Assembly: GCF_030944405.1 (NCBI RefSeq)
Contig: NZ_CP132339.1
Location: 2,108,001 to 2,172,000 of the forward strand
Source of the DNA: Janthinobacterium sp. J1-1
GTDB lineage: Bacteria; Pseudomonadota; Gammaproteobacteria; Burkholderiales; Burkholderiaceae_D
Direction of reading: 5' to 3'
DNA: 64,000 nt
Shown here: positions 24,084 through 34,439 of the stretch, one piece after another
Numbering within the stretch: position 1 is the stretch's first letter
How the letters are laid out: each line of letters begins with the position of its first letter
The notes under the pieces: generated by a model
Database searches by the model: none
The model's input: the letters and a program-made list of their open reading frames with translations, nothing else
What the model was told of the DNA's origin: nothing
Translations under genes and position numbers: made by a program

Positions 24084-24157
24084 CACCGGAATTTTTTTTG
24101 GCTATTGCCGTAGTCGTCATCTTCTCCTTGGGCTGGATTGCCGGGGGGCAACGATGA
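24071..24157 (+). CDS. Tiny membrane protein (pVII/pIX-like candidate), prophage 2
   Basis: A 28-residue ORF with one hydrophobic segment (FFLAIAVVVIFSLGWIAGG) and a C-terminal Arg. It occupies the place of the 31-residue ORF in prophage 1. Its stop overlaps the next start (ATGA). Confidence 0.55.
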   Translation: MDSVTPEFFLAIAVVVIFSLGWIAGGQR

Positions 24158-24615
24158 CGATAAGCCCCGTCGAATTTGAAGCCATGTATGTATTAATGGG
24201 TATCAATATATTTTGTTCCGGTTTTGCTGGATTTATTGGTACATTTTTTTTTCGTTATGAAAAATCGATGTCTCAATTTATGCGTATTGATTCTCTTCCA
24301 ATGCCAGAAAGAAAATTGGCGCAAGAAATCTATGGCAAGAAAAATTACGAAGTTAATTCGCCAACATTTTTCTTGGGGGTTGTTGTCGTTTCCACCCTCT
24401 TTGTGATTTTAATGGCTAGGGTTTCTGGGATGACGATGTTGACTGCTGATATTAAGTGGTTTAAAAGCGCATTTGCTTACCAAATTATACTTTCTTGGAT
24501 CGCAGGAATTATTGGCGTAATTTTTTATAAATTCGTATGGTTTATTTTTTGTCATTTTGGAAAATTGGAGTTTGGTTGCGATGCCGAAAGGGGGGCGAAT
24601 GAGCGTTCTCCTTAA
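24154..24615 (+). CDS. Membrane protein of unknown function inserted among coat genes
   Basis: A 153-residue, AT-rich gene starting at ATG 24154 (MTISPVEFEAMYVLMGINIF). Three likely membrane segments: about residues 13-37 (INIFCSGFAGFIGTFFF), 71-90 (FFLGVVVVSTLFVILM) and 112-138 (IILSWIAGIIGVIFYKFVWFIF). It overlaps both neighbours (ATGA upstream, 17 bases downstream). Prophage 1 has nothing of this size here. No family is recognised. An accessory membrane gene such as superinfection exclusion is one possibility; a phage-specific structural protein is another. Confidence 0.6.
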   Translation: MTISPVEFEAMYVLMGINIFCSGFAGFIGTFFFRYEKSMSQFMRIDSLPMPERKLAQEIYGKKNYEVNSPTFFLGVVVVSTLFVILMARVSGMTMLTADIKWFKSAFAYQIILSWIAGIIGVIFYKFVWFIFCHFGKLEFGCDAERGANERSP

Positions 24616-24709
24616 ATCCCTTTGGCCGATTCTGCTATTGACCGTACTTTTCGTCGGCGGGGTTTATCTTTTTAAGTACATCGTTCACCGCTGGTTCGAC
24701 CACAAATGA
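24599..24709 (+). CDS. Tiny membrane protein, prophage 2
   Basis: A 36-residue ORF with one membrane segment (LWPILLLTVLFVGGVYLF) and a His/Arg-rich cytoplasmic tail (IVHRWFDHK). It overlaps the 153-residue gene and the next ORF (ATGA). Size and topology fit a minor coat protein of the pVII/pIX class. Confidence 0.55.
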   Translation: MSVLLKSLWPILLLTVLFVGGVYLFKYIVHRWFDHK

Positions 24710-24813
24710 CCGTCTACCAAATCGTTGGCTACTGCCTTACCGCCTTCGGCCTCGGCTATGCAGGTGGGTCTATTCGGCGGATTGCACGTCAGGCAATAGA
24801 ATCGCTTGATTAA
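24706..24813 (+). CDS. Tiny membrane protein (pVII/pIX-like candidate), prophage 2
   Basis: A 35-residue ORF (MTVYQIVGYCLTAFGLGYAGG...) with a Gly-rich hydrophobic segment and a basic end (IRRIARQ). It resembles the 37-residue ORF of prophage 1 and is the last before the terminator and coat gene. Confidence 0.55.
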   Translation: MTVYQIVGYCLTAFGLGYAGGSIRRIARQAIESLD

Positions 24814-24850
24814 CTCTATGGACTTGTCATATTAATTATTTCGTAGCACT

Positions 24851-24876
24851 CCCCGGCGTTGCCAAACCGGGGTTTT
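24851..24876 (+). terminator. Intrinsic terminator before the prophage 2 coat gene
   Basis: Stem CCCCGG/CCGGGG with a 10-base loop followed by TTTT. It separates early genes from the coat and would let the coat gene be expressed from its own, stronger promoter. Confidence 0.65.
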
Positions 24877-24905
24877 ATTAACGGCTCTCCTGAAAGAGAT
24901 TTCAC

Positions 24906-25124
24906 ATGAACGCAAATATCAAAAAAGGCTTGGTAGCTGTCGGTGCTTTTGCTGCTTCCGCCACCTCGTTCGCTCAAGCCGCCGATCCTGGCGTCGATGC
25001 AATCACCGCGCTGTCTGCTCAGGCTACCACCTACATCAGTGCTGCGTTCGCGGTGGCTGTGTTGGTTGCTGGCGGCTTCTGGGGCATCAAGATGATGAAA
25101 AAGGCATTCAGTAAAGCCGGTTAA
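24906..25124 (+). CDS. Major coat protein (pVIII-like), prophage 2
   Basis: A 72-residue precursor. The signal peptide is about residues 1-25 (cleavage after SFAQA). The 47-residue mature protein has an N-terminal Ala-rich amphipathic helix, a membrane segment (FAVAVLVAGGFWGIKMM) and the basic tail KKAFSKAG. AAAGAGA precedes the ATG. It has little similarity to the prophage 1 coat beyond architecture. Confidence 0.85.
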   Translation: MNANIKKGLVAVGAFAASATSFAQAADPGVDAITALSAQATTYISAAFAVAVLVAGGFWGIKMMKKAFSKAG

Positions 25125-25180
25125 ACGGTCTCGCCCCGATAGATCCTTTAGGCCAGCGTTTAGCGACTCTGGCCGTTTTT

Positions 25181-26374
25181 ATGGCAAGTGCACAAATGGC
25201 CTCGTTTAAAAAAATCCTCGCCGTCTCGTTCATATCGGCATCCCTCATTGTCGTGCCGATTCGGAGCACCCGGGCCATCGTGCCGCTGATTATTCCTTGG
25301 CTGCTGGTTGGTTCCAATTTGCTCGTTACCGATCTGGTTGTCGGGCAGGTCGGCATCCTTGCAGCACTGTTCTGGTGGGACTGCAACAAGTTTGCGCTTA
25401 GCGCGCCATGTACGACCAAGACGCCCATTCCCGCCGCGCAATTGCCCAAGCCTTCCCTCACGGTTAACCTCCAACCAGATGCCAAGCGCGAGAATCCTAA
25501 TCCGGCTAAGTTCAACGACCCTGCACCGGGTAAGCGCGATGTGACGCCCAAGCAGACCATCGCGGCATCGGGCAAAGGCCCGCCGCCTACCGCTCAGGGC
25601 ATTCCCGGCGTGCCGATCGGCCCCGGCGACATTGGCGTGTTGACGCAGGCCCCACGCGAGTCCAACGTCGGCGTCGCTGGCGTCGATCCCGCCGTGCAGC
25701 TCGCGCAGTACAACGGTTCCGTGTCTCGCAGCGGTCCGGTGACCGGCATCGAGGTCGTGCCGCAGAAGGCCCCTGCGCCGCCCAAGGCGATACCGTTCAT
25801 CGCCCTGCACACCACTTGCGCGGCCACGTCCGATTGCGTGACGGCGATCCGGGCGAACGAGCAATACCTCCGGCAGTACAACGGCGGCAAGTACATCAAC
25901 ACGGCAGTCATCGACTGCTGCACCGGGGCATCTTACAAGTACGTGAGCATCGCCTACCTCTACGACCAAGCCACCGACGTGACGCTAGCCTGTGACTCGG
26001 GCTACACGGGCAGTGGCAAGGACGTCAACGGCAACTATCGGTGCAGTCTTACCGATGCTACCGAGGTTAAGAAGCCGTTGGACACTACCTGCGAGATGCT
26101 GTTTGACCCTGCTACCAAGCAGATAATGACCGATCCCGCCAATCCAGGCTGTGCTGGTATAGAGTCCACTTCTAGCCTGAGCGTGCCAGGTTCTGATGGC
26201 AAGTCGAGCATCGACGTTAAGGCTAACGCTGGTAACGGATTTGATGTCTGTATTAACAAGGCGAATGGTGGCAAGACTTGTTTTGACACTGGCGTTTACG
26301 ATCCAGGTACCGGGGGATACGTCATCGTCCATACCACTGTCACGCCACCACCTGATCCGAACAACGGCTTGGGC
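25181..26374 (+). pseudogene. Phage adsorption protein (pIII-like), prophage 2, N-terminal part
   Basis: About 398 residues with a signal-like N-terminus (SFISASLIVVPIRSTRA), Cys-rich domains and blocks shared with prophage 1 (PLIIPWLLVGSNLLVTDLVV; FNDPAPGKRDVTPKQTIA; ATEVKKPLDTTCEMLFDP). An IS3 element at 26375 cuts it after NNGLG. A continuation is present at 27628, but the frames do not rejoin simply, so a small deletion accompanied the insertion. ATG 25196 is an alternative start. Confidence 0.75.
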
Positions 26375-26382
26375 TGTGGTGG

Positions 26383-27593
<1,211 letters not shown>

Positions 27594-27627
27594 CTATCGA
27601 GGTGTCCGAGCAAATTAGACCACAGCA

Positions 27628-27926
27628 CTAACGCAGACATGCTGGAAAAGGACGCTGCCTCGCGCGCCAGTATCGATCAGGCCAACACGGGCTTAAAGGG
27701 AAAGATGGATAACATCGACCCGAATAAATTCCAGTGGTCGTTCATCCCACAGATTCCTACCACGGCCTGCGTCAATCCATCCCTTCGTAACCCTGTCACC
27801 GGTGGCCCTGTCGAAATGGACATTTGTGGTGGCTTCAGTAAATTTACGTTTTTTCTTAACGCCGTGCTGGCTATTGCCTGTGTGTATGGGTGCGTAAGGC
27901 AGGTACAGAACGCTATTAAGACATGA
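27628..27926 (+). pseudogene. Phage adsorption protein (pIII-like), prophage 2, C-terminal part
   Basis: Continuation of the interrupted protein: a helical linker (DMLEKDAASRASIDQANTGL) and the virion-anchoring domain (FQWSFIPQIPTTACVNPSLR; VEMDICGGFSKFTFFLNAVL), with a terminal hydrophobic segment. It matches the C-terminal part of the prophage 1 protein in layout (FSWNWVIPIQPIAC). The downstream gene encodes a paralogue of this domain. An ATG at 27639 could allow separate translation. Confidence 0.7.
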
Positions 27927-28339
27927 CCATGACCCGTTTTCTCATCTTCCTAGTCTTCGCGCTGGCAGCCCTGTCGGCATCGGCGCAAACCGTACCCACT
28001 GCTTGCGGTGGCAGTTCGCAACCACGCTGTGAGGTGAACATGGCCGCTGACAGCTCCATGACCACTACCGAAAAGGCGTACAAGGACAACCGTACCTCAT
28101 GGGATGACTACTCGAAGTCGTTCATTAATACTGGCATGAGTTTCCAGTGGTCTTTCATACCGAATATCCCGACCGCCGTTTGCGTTAATCCAAGGCTCGA
28201 CAACCCATCGGGCACTGCGTCGGTGGAAATGGATGTATGCGGACCATTTAATGTGTTTATGACGTTCATCAACGGCGTGCTGGCGTTCTTCTGCCTACTT
28301 GGCTGTGTCCAACAAATTCGCGGCGCTCTGGCCGCATAA
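27923..28339 (+). CDS. Secreted paralogue of the pIII C-terminal domain
   Basis: A 138-residue protein with signal peptide (TRFLIFLVFALAALSASA) and a mature part nearly parallel to the preceding pIII fragment: TACGGSSQPRCEVN, then FQWSFIPNIPTAVCVNPRL, VEMDVCGPFNVFMTFINGVL and a C-terminal hydrophobic helix ending in a QQIRGALAA-type tail. It starts inside the previous stop (ATGA). Prophage 1 has no such copy. It might be a second anchor or tip protein, or might partly replace the broken pIII. Function inferred from similarity only. Confidence 0.65.
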   Translation: MTMTRFLIFLVFALAALSASAQTVPTACGGSSQPRCEVNMAADSSMTTTEKAYKDNRTSWDDYSKSFINTGMSFQWSFIPNIPTAVCVNPRLDNPSGTASVEMDVCGPFNVFMTFINGVLAFFCLLGCVQQIRGALAA

Positions 28340-28350
28340 AAGGAAGTTCC

Positions 28351-28653
28351 ATGTTCCAGTCAATTTTAGCGTTCATCGGCTTTAACGCCACGTCTAACAT
28401 CGGCATGAAGGTGTGGGCCGTCACCACGCTCGCACTGATGGTGAGTGTTCTGTGGGCCGCAGGCCAGAGCTGTGCGCAGTACGTGTGCGGTCCTGCTATT
28501 CAGGCGATCAGCACGTCACACCCTTCGTTCGCGGTGGGCCTATCGCTTGGGTTTAATACGACTACCTACGGGCTGGCGAGTTGTTACATGTCCGTCTATG
28601 CGGCGTGCCAGCTCTACATTTACAAGAAACGTACCTTGGATAAGTTGGTTTAA
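28351..28653 (+). CDS. pVI-like membrane protein, prophage 2 (candidate)
   Basis: A 100-residue hydrophobic protein with three likely membrane segments (VWAVTTLALMVSVLWAAG; FAVGLSLGFNTTTYGLASCY; MSVYAACQLYIY). It lies between the pIII-type genes and zot, where pVI is expected. AAGGAAG precedes the ATG. Sequence similarity to the prophage 1 pVI-like protein is not evident, so position carries the call. Confidence 0.55.
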   Translation: MFQSILAFIGFNATSNIGMKVWAVTTLALMVSVLWAAGQSCAQYVCGPAIQAISTSHPSFAVGLSLGFNTTTYGLASCYMSVYAACQLYIYKKRTLDKLV

Positions 28654-28719
28654 TCATGATAATTTTTCGCTGTATTGTTCTCGCTCTGTTCTGGACTGAA
28701 CATTTTGGAAGGCCTTGAC

Positions 28720-29874
28720 ATGGCCGTCTACGCAATCACCGGCAAGCTTGGAAGCGGAAAGGGCAAAGGCGCAATGAAGTTGTTGCGCGACTACCTGCGT
28801 GCTGGCAAACGCGTTGCGACAAACTGCGACGTGTTCATGGAACACATGATGCCGGGCCAGTCTAAGCAAACCGTGATACGGGTTCCTGACAAGCCCACGT
28901 CGGCGGATTTGTACGCCATCGGTTCAGGCAACCGCTTCATCGACTTCGAGCCTGTGCTTAAATACACCGCCAAGGGGTTCGAGTACACGCCGCCCGCGCC
29001 GCAGCTTCTCCCCGGTTTCGATGAGTCGCACAACGGGGCGCTATTCCTCGACGAATGCGCGTCCTGGCTGAATACGCGGGACTTCCAGGCTGGTGGGCGC
29101 AAGGAGCTGCTGGAATGGGCGATCCATGCGCGTAAGTACGGATGGGATGTGTATTTCATCTGCCAGAACATCAGTCAGATTGACAAGCAGTTGCGCGATA
29201 GCCTGTTCGAGTACGTGGTGCGCATGAGCCGCCTTGATCGGATGAAAGTGCCGTTCGTTTCAGCCGCCTTCAAGCTTGTCACCGCTGGTTTCAGCGATGG
29301 CTCACTGCCTCGCATGCATATCGGCGTGGTGCGCCTCGGTTGCTCTCCTGAAGGCGTCGTAGCCGACCGCTGGCACTTCCGGGGTGATGACCTGAACCGG
29401 GCTTATAACACCACACAAGTGTTCTCTGATAGCTACCCACACGCTATCCACTGCTTGCTGCCTAGCTGGCACTTGCAGTCCCGCACTGGCATCCGTCCTG
29501 GCTTCGTTGGCCCTGTACGTATTCCTCAGGACTATGAACTGCTCGCAGGCCGCCCGATTCCTCCCAAACCACCGCACAAGCATATGACCAAATTTCTCGC
29601 AATCGCTCTAATATTTGGCCTCGTACTCGGGGGCGTAGGCTCCCATGTACTTGGACCGATGTTCTTCACCCCCTCTGCCGCCGTGGCCGATGCTGCCAAG
29701 CCGGTCAAGTTCTCCGAGACCGTTACCGGAAAAGGGTTTCTCACCAATTCTGGTTCGGTGAGCGTGGTTCTTTCCGATGGCCGTGTTGTATCGCCGCTGC
29801 GCTTCAAGTCTGGTGCCAGCGGCTGGGAGGCCGAAATCGAGACAGGTCTATGGGTCAGAGGAGGTGCGCAATGA
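28720..29874 (+). CDS. zot: Zot/pI family assembly ATPase (prophage 2)
   Basis: A 384-residue protein from ATG 28720 (MAVYAITGKLGSGKGKGAMK), preceded by GGAAGG. Walker A GKLGSGKG, Walker B-like GALFLDECASW, the conserved EWAIHARKYGWDVYFICQNI block and one membrane segment at about 290-312 (FLAIALIFGLVLGGVGSHVL). It drives phage assembly at the inner membrane. Intact, but both flanking genes are interrupted by IS copies. It overlaps the secretin start (ATGA). Confidence 0.88.
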   Translation: MAVYAITGKLGSGKGKGAMKLLRDYLRAGKRVATNCDVFMEHMMPGQSKQTVIRVPDKPTSADLYAIGSGNRFIDFEPVLKYTAKGFEYTPPAPQLLPGFDESHNGALFLDECASWLNTRDFQAGGRKELLEWAIHARKYGWDVYFICQNISQIDKQLRDSLFEYVVRMSRLDRMKVPFVSAAFKLVTAGFSDGSLPRMHIGVVRLGCSPEGVVADRWHFRGDDLNRAYNTTQVFSDSYPHAIHCLLPSWHLQSRTGIRPGFVGPVRIPQDYELLAGRPIPPKPPHKHMTKFLAIALIFGLVLGGVGSHVLGPMFFTPSAAVADAAKPVKFSETVTGKGFLTNSGSVSVVLSDGRVVSPLRFKSGASGWEAEIETGLWVRGGAQ

Positions 29875-30805
29875 GACGTTTCCTGTCTGCCCTGATCCTC
29901 GCCCCGGTCTTGGCGATTGCCGCACCTGCCCCAGCTCCGGTTTCACTTAGCTTTAATGCCACGCCGCTGATGGCGTTCGGCGAAGCTATGTTTAAGGCGA
30001 TCATGCATCGAGACTTTGTTGTATCCCCCGACGTCATCGGAATCGACAAACGAATTACGATCAACGTAAAGAACATCGACGCCGCCGAGCTGCCACGCTT
30101 CGTTGAAGACCTGCTACTGCGCGAAGGAATTGCGACGACGCTCAAGGGCGGTATCTACTACCTGTCGCTGAACCGTGAGAGCGGCTCTCAGGATGCCATT
30201 GCGAACCAGCTGCTACCTGCGCACTCCGCTAGTCAGGCATCGAGCCTTCTTAGCTCGCAAATCGCGCCCATTGGCATCGATGGTCACGTGGTGCAAGATG
30301 CCGCAGGTTTTCAAACGCGGAAAGAAGACGAAGAATCGGAACTTTTTGCGCCCATTCATCGGACGAGCGAATTTGTGAGCGCAGTTGTCGCCGCTGGTTT
30401 CGGTGCTAAGGCAGCTACCGTCGCGGGCGAATTGGTGGTGCTTACTGGCTCTAAATCGGCTGTTTCCAAGATGCTTGCGTTGTGCCGCAGTCTCGACACT
30501 CACGCCAAGATGGTCGACGTCTCGGCATCGTGGATTGAAGTCACAAACAGTCGCGGCTCTGGCCGAGGCATTTCATTGGCGGCTTCCTTTCTAGGGGCAA
30601 AGCTGGGAGCGTCGCTCGGTACAACTAATTCGGGTTCGGTCATCAGTCTGAAGAACACACGTTTTGAGCTGGTCATTGATGCGCTGAACAGTGATGCACG
30701 TTTCAAACAGGTTACTAATAGCCGTCTTCTTGGCTATGACAGGACCAAGCTTAAATTGACGGTAGGTGACAAGACGGCCACTGTTTCCAGTAGTGGCAAC
30801 GACAA
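29871..30805 (+). pseudogene. Phage secretin (pIV-like), prophage 2, N-terminal part
   Basis: About 311 residues: signal peptide (RRFLSALILAPVLAIAAPAPA), N-domains (LSFNATPLMAFGEAMFKAIM; KRITINVKNIDAAELPRFVE) and the start of the secretin domain. IS3 copy B interrupts it after SSSGNDN. Removing the element and one CAA duplication restores GNDNAGNRVQNIVYTPSG in frame with the fragment at 32059, so the gene was intact before insertion. Confidence 0.88.
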
Positions 30806-30839
30806 TGCTGTGGTCTAATTTGCTCGGACACCTCGATAG

Positions 30840-32050
<1,211 letters not shown>

Positions 32051-32058
32051 CCACCACA

Positions 32059-32416
32059 CAATGCGGGCAATCGGGTTCAAAACATCGTGTACACGCCGTC
32101 CGGGGTCATCATTGATGTCTTGCCTCGCGTATTGGGGAGCGGAGAGATTAGCCTGGACGTGGACGCCCAGATCAGTAGCTTTAAAGTAAATACCAACGGG
32201 CTTGTCGGGTCCCCGACACTTATTCTGCGGCAGTTGACTACCACCGTAGGTCTTAAAGACGGTGACGTAATGCTGCTGGGCGGATTGCAGGATACCCAGT
32301 CGTCGGAATCGAAATCCGGATACAGTTTTCTGCCTGCATCTTGGTCTGCTAGTACGGACGGTAGGCATCAAACTGACCTTGTGCTTGTGGTATCAGCAAG
32401 GATTTTAGAGGACTAG
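32059..32416 (+). pseudogene. Phage secretin (pIV-like), prophage 2, C-terminal part
   Basis: Carries the C-terminal beta-barrel signature: YTPSGVIIDVLPRVLGSGEI, SPTLILRQLTTTVGLKDGDV and MLLGGLQD, ending LVLVVSARILED. Separated from its N-terminus by IS3 copy B. It lacks a proper start and should not be made as a functional protein. Confidence 0.88.
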
Positions 32417-32795
32417 CTTGGGCCTTGAAAGGTGCCGCAACAGCTGCAAGTATTTAACAAGACTCATTTGTCAAATGGCAGGTGAGGTAGGGGGCATGTT
32501 GCCTCATTTGCGTGTGCCACTCGGTATCTGAGCAATGATTCGTGGATCATTTTTGGGAGGTCGCACTGTCAAGAGCATTGAATTATCGGCAAACATCTGC
32601 TTTGAAAGTCGCTTTAGGTCACAAATTGATCCTCTTGACGAACCCTCTGTTGCATTGAAATTGAGAGCATGCGGTCCGCTATCTGAGCGTTCATTCATCA
32701 TTTTTTAGAAATGTCCAATTTTGACTTGCAAATGTCCAAAATGGACGTTACCATGTCCCTTATCGACGTTGGTTCGTCTGAACATAGGAGACAGT
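32417..32795. other. AT-rich non-coding region upstream of the ParA-like gene
   Basis: No gene is supported in these 379 bases. Near the right end, ATGTCCAA occurs at 32711 and 32732, and the palindrome GTCCAAAATGGAC lies at 32734-32746. The repeats look like a regulator-binding site controlling the ParA-like gene, possibly by autoregulation. No clear promoter is seen. Confidence 0.45.
32734..32746. promoter_or_regulatory. Candidate operator upstream of the ParA-like gene
   Basis: GTCCAAAATGGAC is a perfect inverted repeat (5-bp arms, 3-base centre) 50 bases before the ATG. A further ATGTCC copy lies on each side (32711 and 32753). Confidence 0.45.
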
Positions 32796-33818
32796 ATGGA
32801 AGCGAAATATGCGTTTTGGAATAATAAAGGCGGTACGGGGAAGACAAGCTTAGCGTTTCAGGCTATTACGTTATATGCAGAAAAGCATCCTAAAAAGCGT
32901 ATTCTTGCAATTGATGTTTGCCCACAAGCAAATCTTTCAGAGTTGCTTTTGGGTGGTTTGAATAATAACGGTAGCGAAAAATTGCTTGGTCAGCAAGGTT
33001 TAGTGCCACGCTGTAGTATTGGGGGATATTTTCAGCTTCGGTTGCCCGCACCATATACGCCTCCACCTTTTTCCGCAGAAGATTTCATAACTGAACCGCA
33101 TAGGTTTAATCCAGGTGTACCAAAAAATATTGATTTGGTATGTGGTGATCCCCTTCTTGAGTTGCAAGCAAATGCCGTTAATACCTTGGCAAATAACCAG
33201 ATTCCAGGAACGGATCCTTGGATAAATGTGATCGATTGGTTAAATCATTTCGTTTCAAAAGTCGAGAATGATTATGATGTCATTTTCTTTGATTGCAATC
33301 CAAGTTTTTCGCTCTATACCCAAATAGCGTTAGCAACAGCTGATAAGTTAATTCTTCCAGTTATGGCAGATGACTCATCGCGTCGGGCAATACAGAACGC
33401 ATTTTCTCTTGTGTATGGGCTTAAGTTGCCCTCTGAGATTTATGCTGCGTATGCATTTTCGACTAAGTTGCTTAAGGCAGGACGTCAGCTGCCCAAGGTC
33501 CATGTAATTGCAAAAAATCGTCTTACTCAATACATGGGGGCAGCATCTGCATACGCAGCTGTTCTTGATGCAATTCAGCAAGATGTCGCAAAATTACTGA
33601 AATCTCATCCTGATATTTTTAGTTTTAAGAAAATAGATGATGGGTTTGTTGAAATTCGCGATTTTCAGACCACAGGGGTTGTGGCCTTCGCGAAGGGGCT
33701 GCCATTTTCTAAACTGAAGATCGGAAAACAGAGCATTAATGGGCATCGTGTACAAGTAAAGGATGAGTATTTGACTAATGCAAAACACTCTATGCAGCGG
33801 TTGGTAAATTGTCTTTAA
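32796..33818 (+). CDS. ParA-like P-loop ATPase (prophage 2 cargo)
   Basis: A 340-residue protein from ATG 32796 with TAGGAGA upstream. It has the deviant Walker A of ParA/MinD proteins (WNNKGGTGKTSLAFQ, residues 7-21), a switch-type aspartate (LAIDVCPQANLSELLLGG) and a Walker B-like strand (YDVIFFDCNPSFSLYTQIAL). The C-terminal third is unrecognised. No parB or centromere-like repeats accompany it, and the AT-rich composition differs from the phage core. It occupies the slot after the secretin where prophage 1 carries AbiL genes. Plasmid-type partition, a replication-linked role or a defence function are all possible; none is shown. Confidence 0.75.
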   Translation: MEAKYAFWNNKGGTGKTSLAFQAITLYAEKHPKKRILAIDVCPQANLSELLLGGLNNNGSEKLLGQQGLVPRCSIGGYFQLRLPAPYTPPPFSAEDFITEPHRFNPGVPKNIDLVCGDPLLELQANAVNTLANNQIPGTDPWINVIDWLNHFVSKVENDYDVIFFDCNPSFSLYTQIALATADKLILPVMADDSSRRAIQNAFSLVYGLKLPSEIYAAYAFSTKLLKAGRQLPKVHVIAKNRLTQYMGAASAYAAVLDAIQQDVAKLLKSHPDIFSFKKIDDGFVEIRDFQTTGVVAFAKGLPFSKLKIGKQSINGHRVQVKDEYLTNAKHSMQRLVNCL

Positions 33819-34144
33819 TTTTTCTGCAAGTTGTCTAACAGATAGCCATTTTTGATATGGCATGCTAGGGCCTTTTCATCCGCTCATCTGCTTGCAAAGC
33901 TGGTGTGAAAAGTTGAGCATGCAAGAAAGCGCGCCAGCGGGCCGGTCTTTCGCTTCAGCGGCCTGATCCCCGTTAGGGGATCACTTGATGCTTCATGACG
34001 CCCCTCCAGGGCGGAAGTTGTTGACTGTAGATCGTCAACTAAGTGTCAACGGTATAGCTATTTAAAGCGGGATCAATGCTGCTTGTTTATCTGTAAGTTA
34101 TTGATTTTACGGGTTATTGCAGTGCTATAGCGGGCTTGTGTTAG
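33819..34144. other. Prophage 2 right-end non-coding region with hairpins
   Basis: No gene is supported. Two strong hairpins stand close together: GATCCCC/GGGGATC with a GTTA loop (33965-33982) and CGCCC/GGGCG with a 5-base loop (33999-34013). Another GC-rich, inverted-repeat stretch precedes them (33928-33966). By analogy with other filamentous phages this is a candidate for strand origin and packaging signal, followed by the arm repeat and attachment core. Confidence 0.45.
34034..34050. repeat. Prophage 2 right arm-type repeat
   Basis: GTCAACTAAGTGTCAAC matches the left arm repeat at 15948-15964 with one mismatch and lies 94 bases before the core. Confidence 0.55.
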
Positions 34145-34192
34145 GGACTCATAATCCGTTGGTGCCGTGTTCGACTCACGGGAGGCCCACCA
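34145..34192 (+). repeat. 48-bp attachment core: 3' half of tRNA-Met(CAT), right end of prophage 2
   Basis: Identical over 48 bases to 15851-15898. The preceding bases (TTAG versus ATAA) do not match, and no D arm or 5' acceptor strand is present, so this is an integration scar rather than a tRNA gene. Confidence 0.9.
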
Positions 34193-34212
34193 GAATTTTC
34201 TGTAAAAACAAA

Positions 34213-34238
34213 GGGTTAGCCGCGGGCTAGCCCTTTTT
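34213..34238 (+). terminator. Terminator downstream of the right attachment core
   Basis: A 9-bp stem (GGGTTAGCC / GGCTAGCCC) followed by TTTTT, 20 bases after CCA. It is probably the original terminator of the tRNA-Met gene, displaced rightward by the integrated phages. Confidence 0.75.
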
Positions 34239-34439
34239 CATTTGGCATGCCAAAATAGTTAGTGTCCACTTCTTGTTCGTCACTTGTCTGACCCCTAGCC
34301 AAGGCCACTTGCTGAAATATCTTTACCTTGCCCCGGATAAATTGCTATCGTCGTTGCCGGGTGGCACAGATATAAACCGAAGGAAAACTCGGTATCCTCT
34401 GTGCCGCAATTCATAATCACTCCTTTGAATGGCATCATC

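Noticed and set aside
32721..32795. N-terminal extension of the ParA-like protein
   Set aside because: ParA proteins place the P-loop near the N-terminus; ATG 32796 has a good ribosome-binding site, and the upstream stretch holds operator-like repeats.
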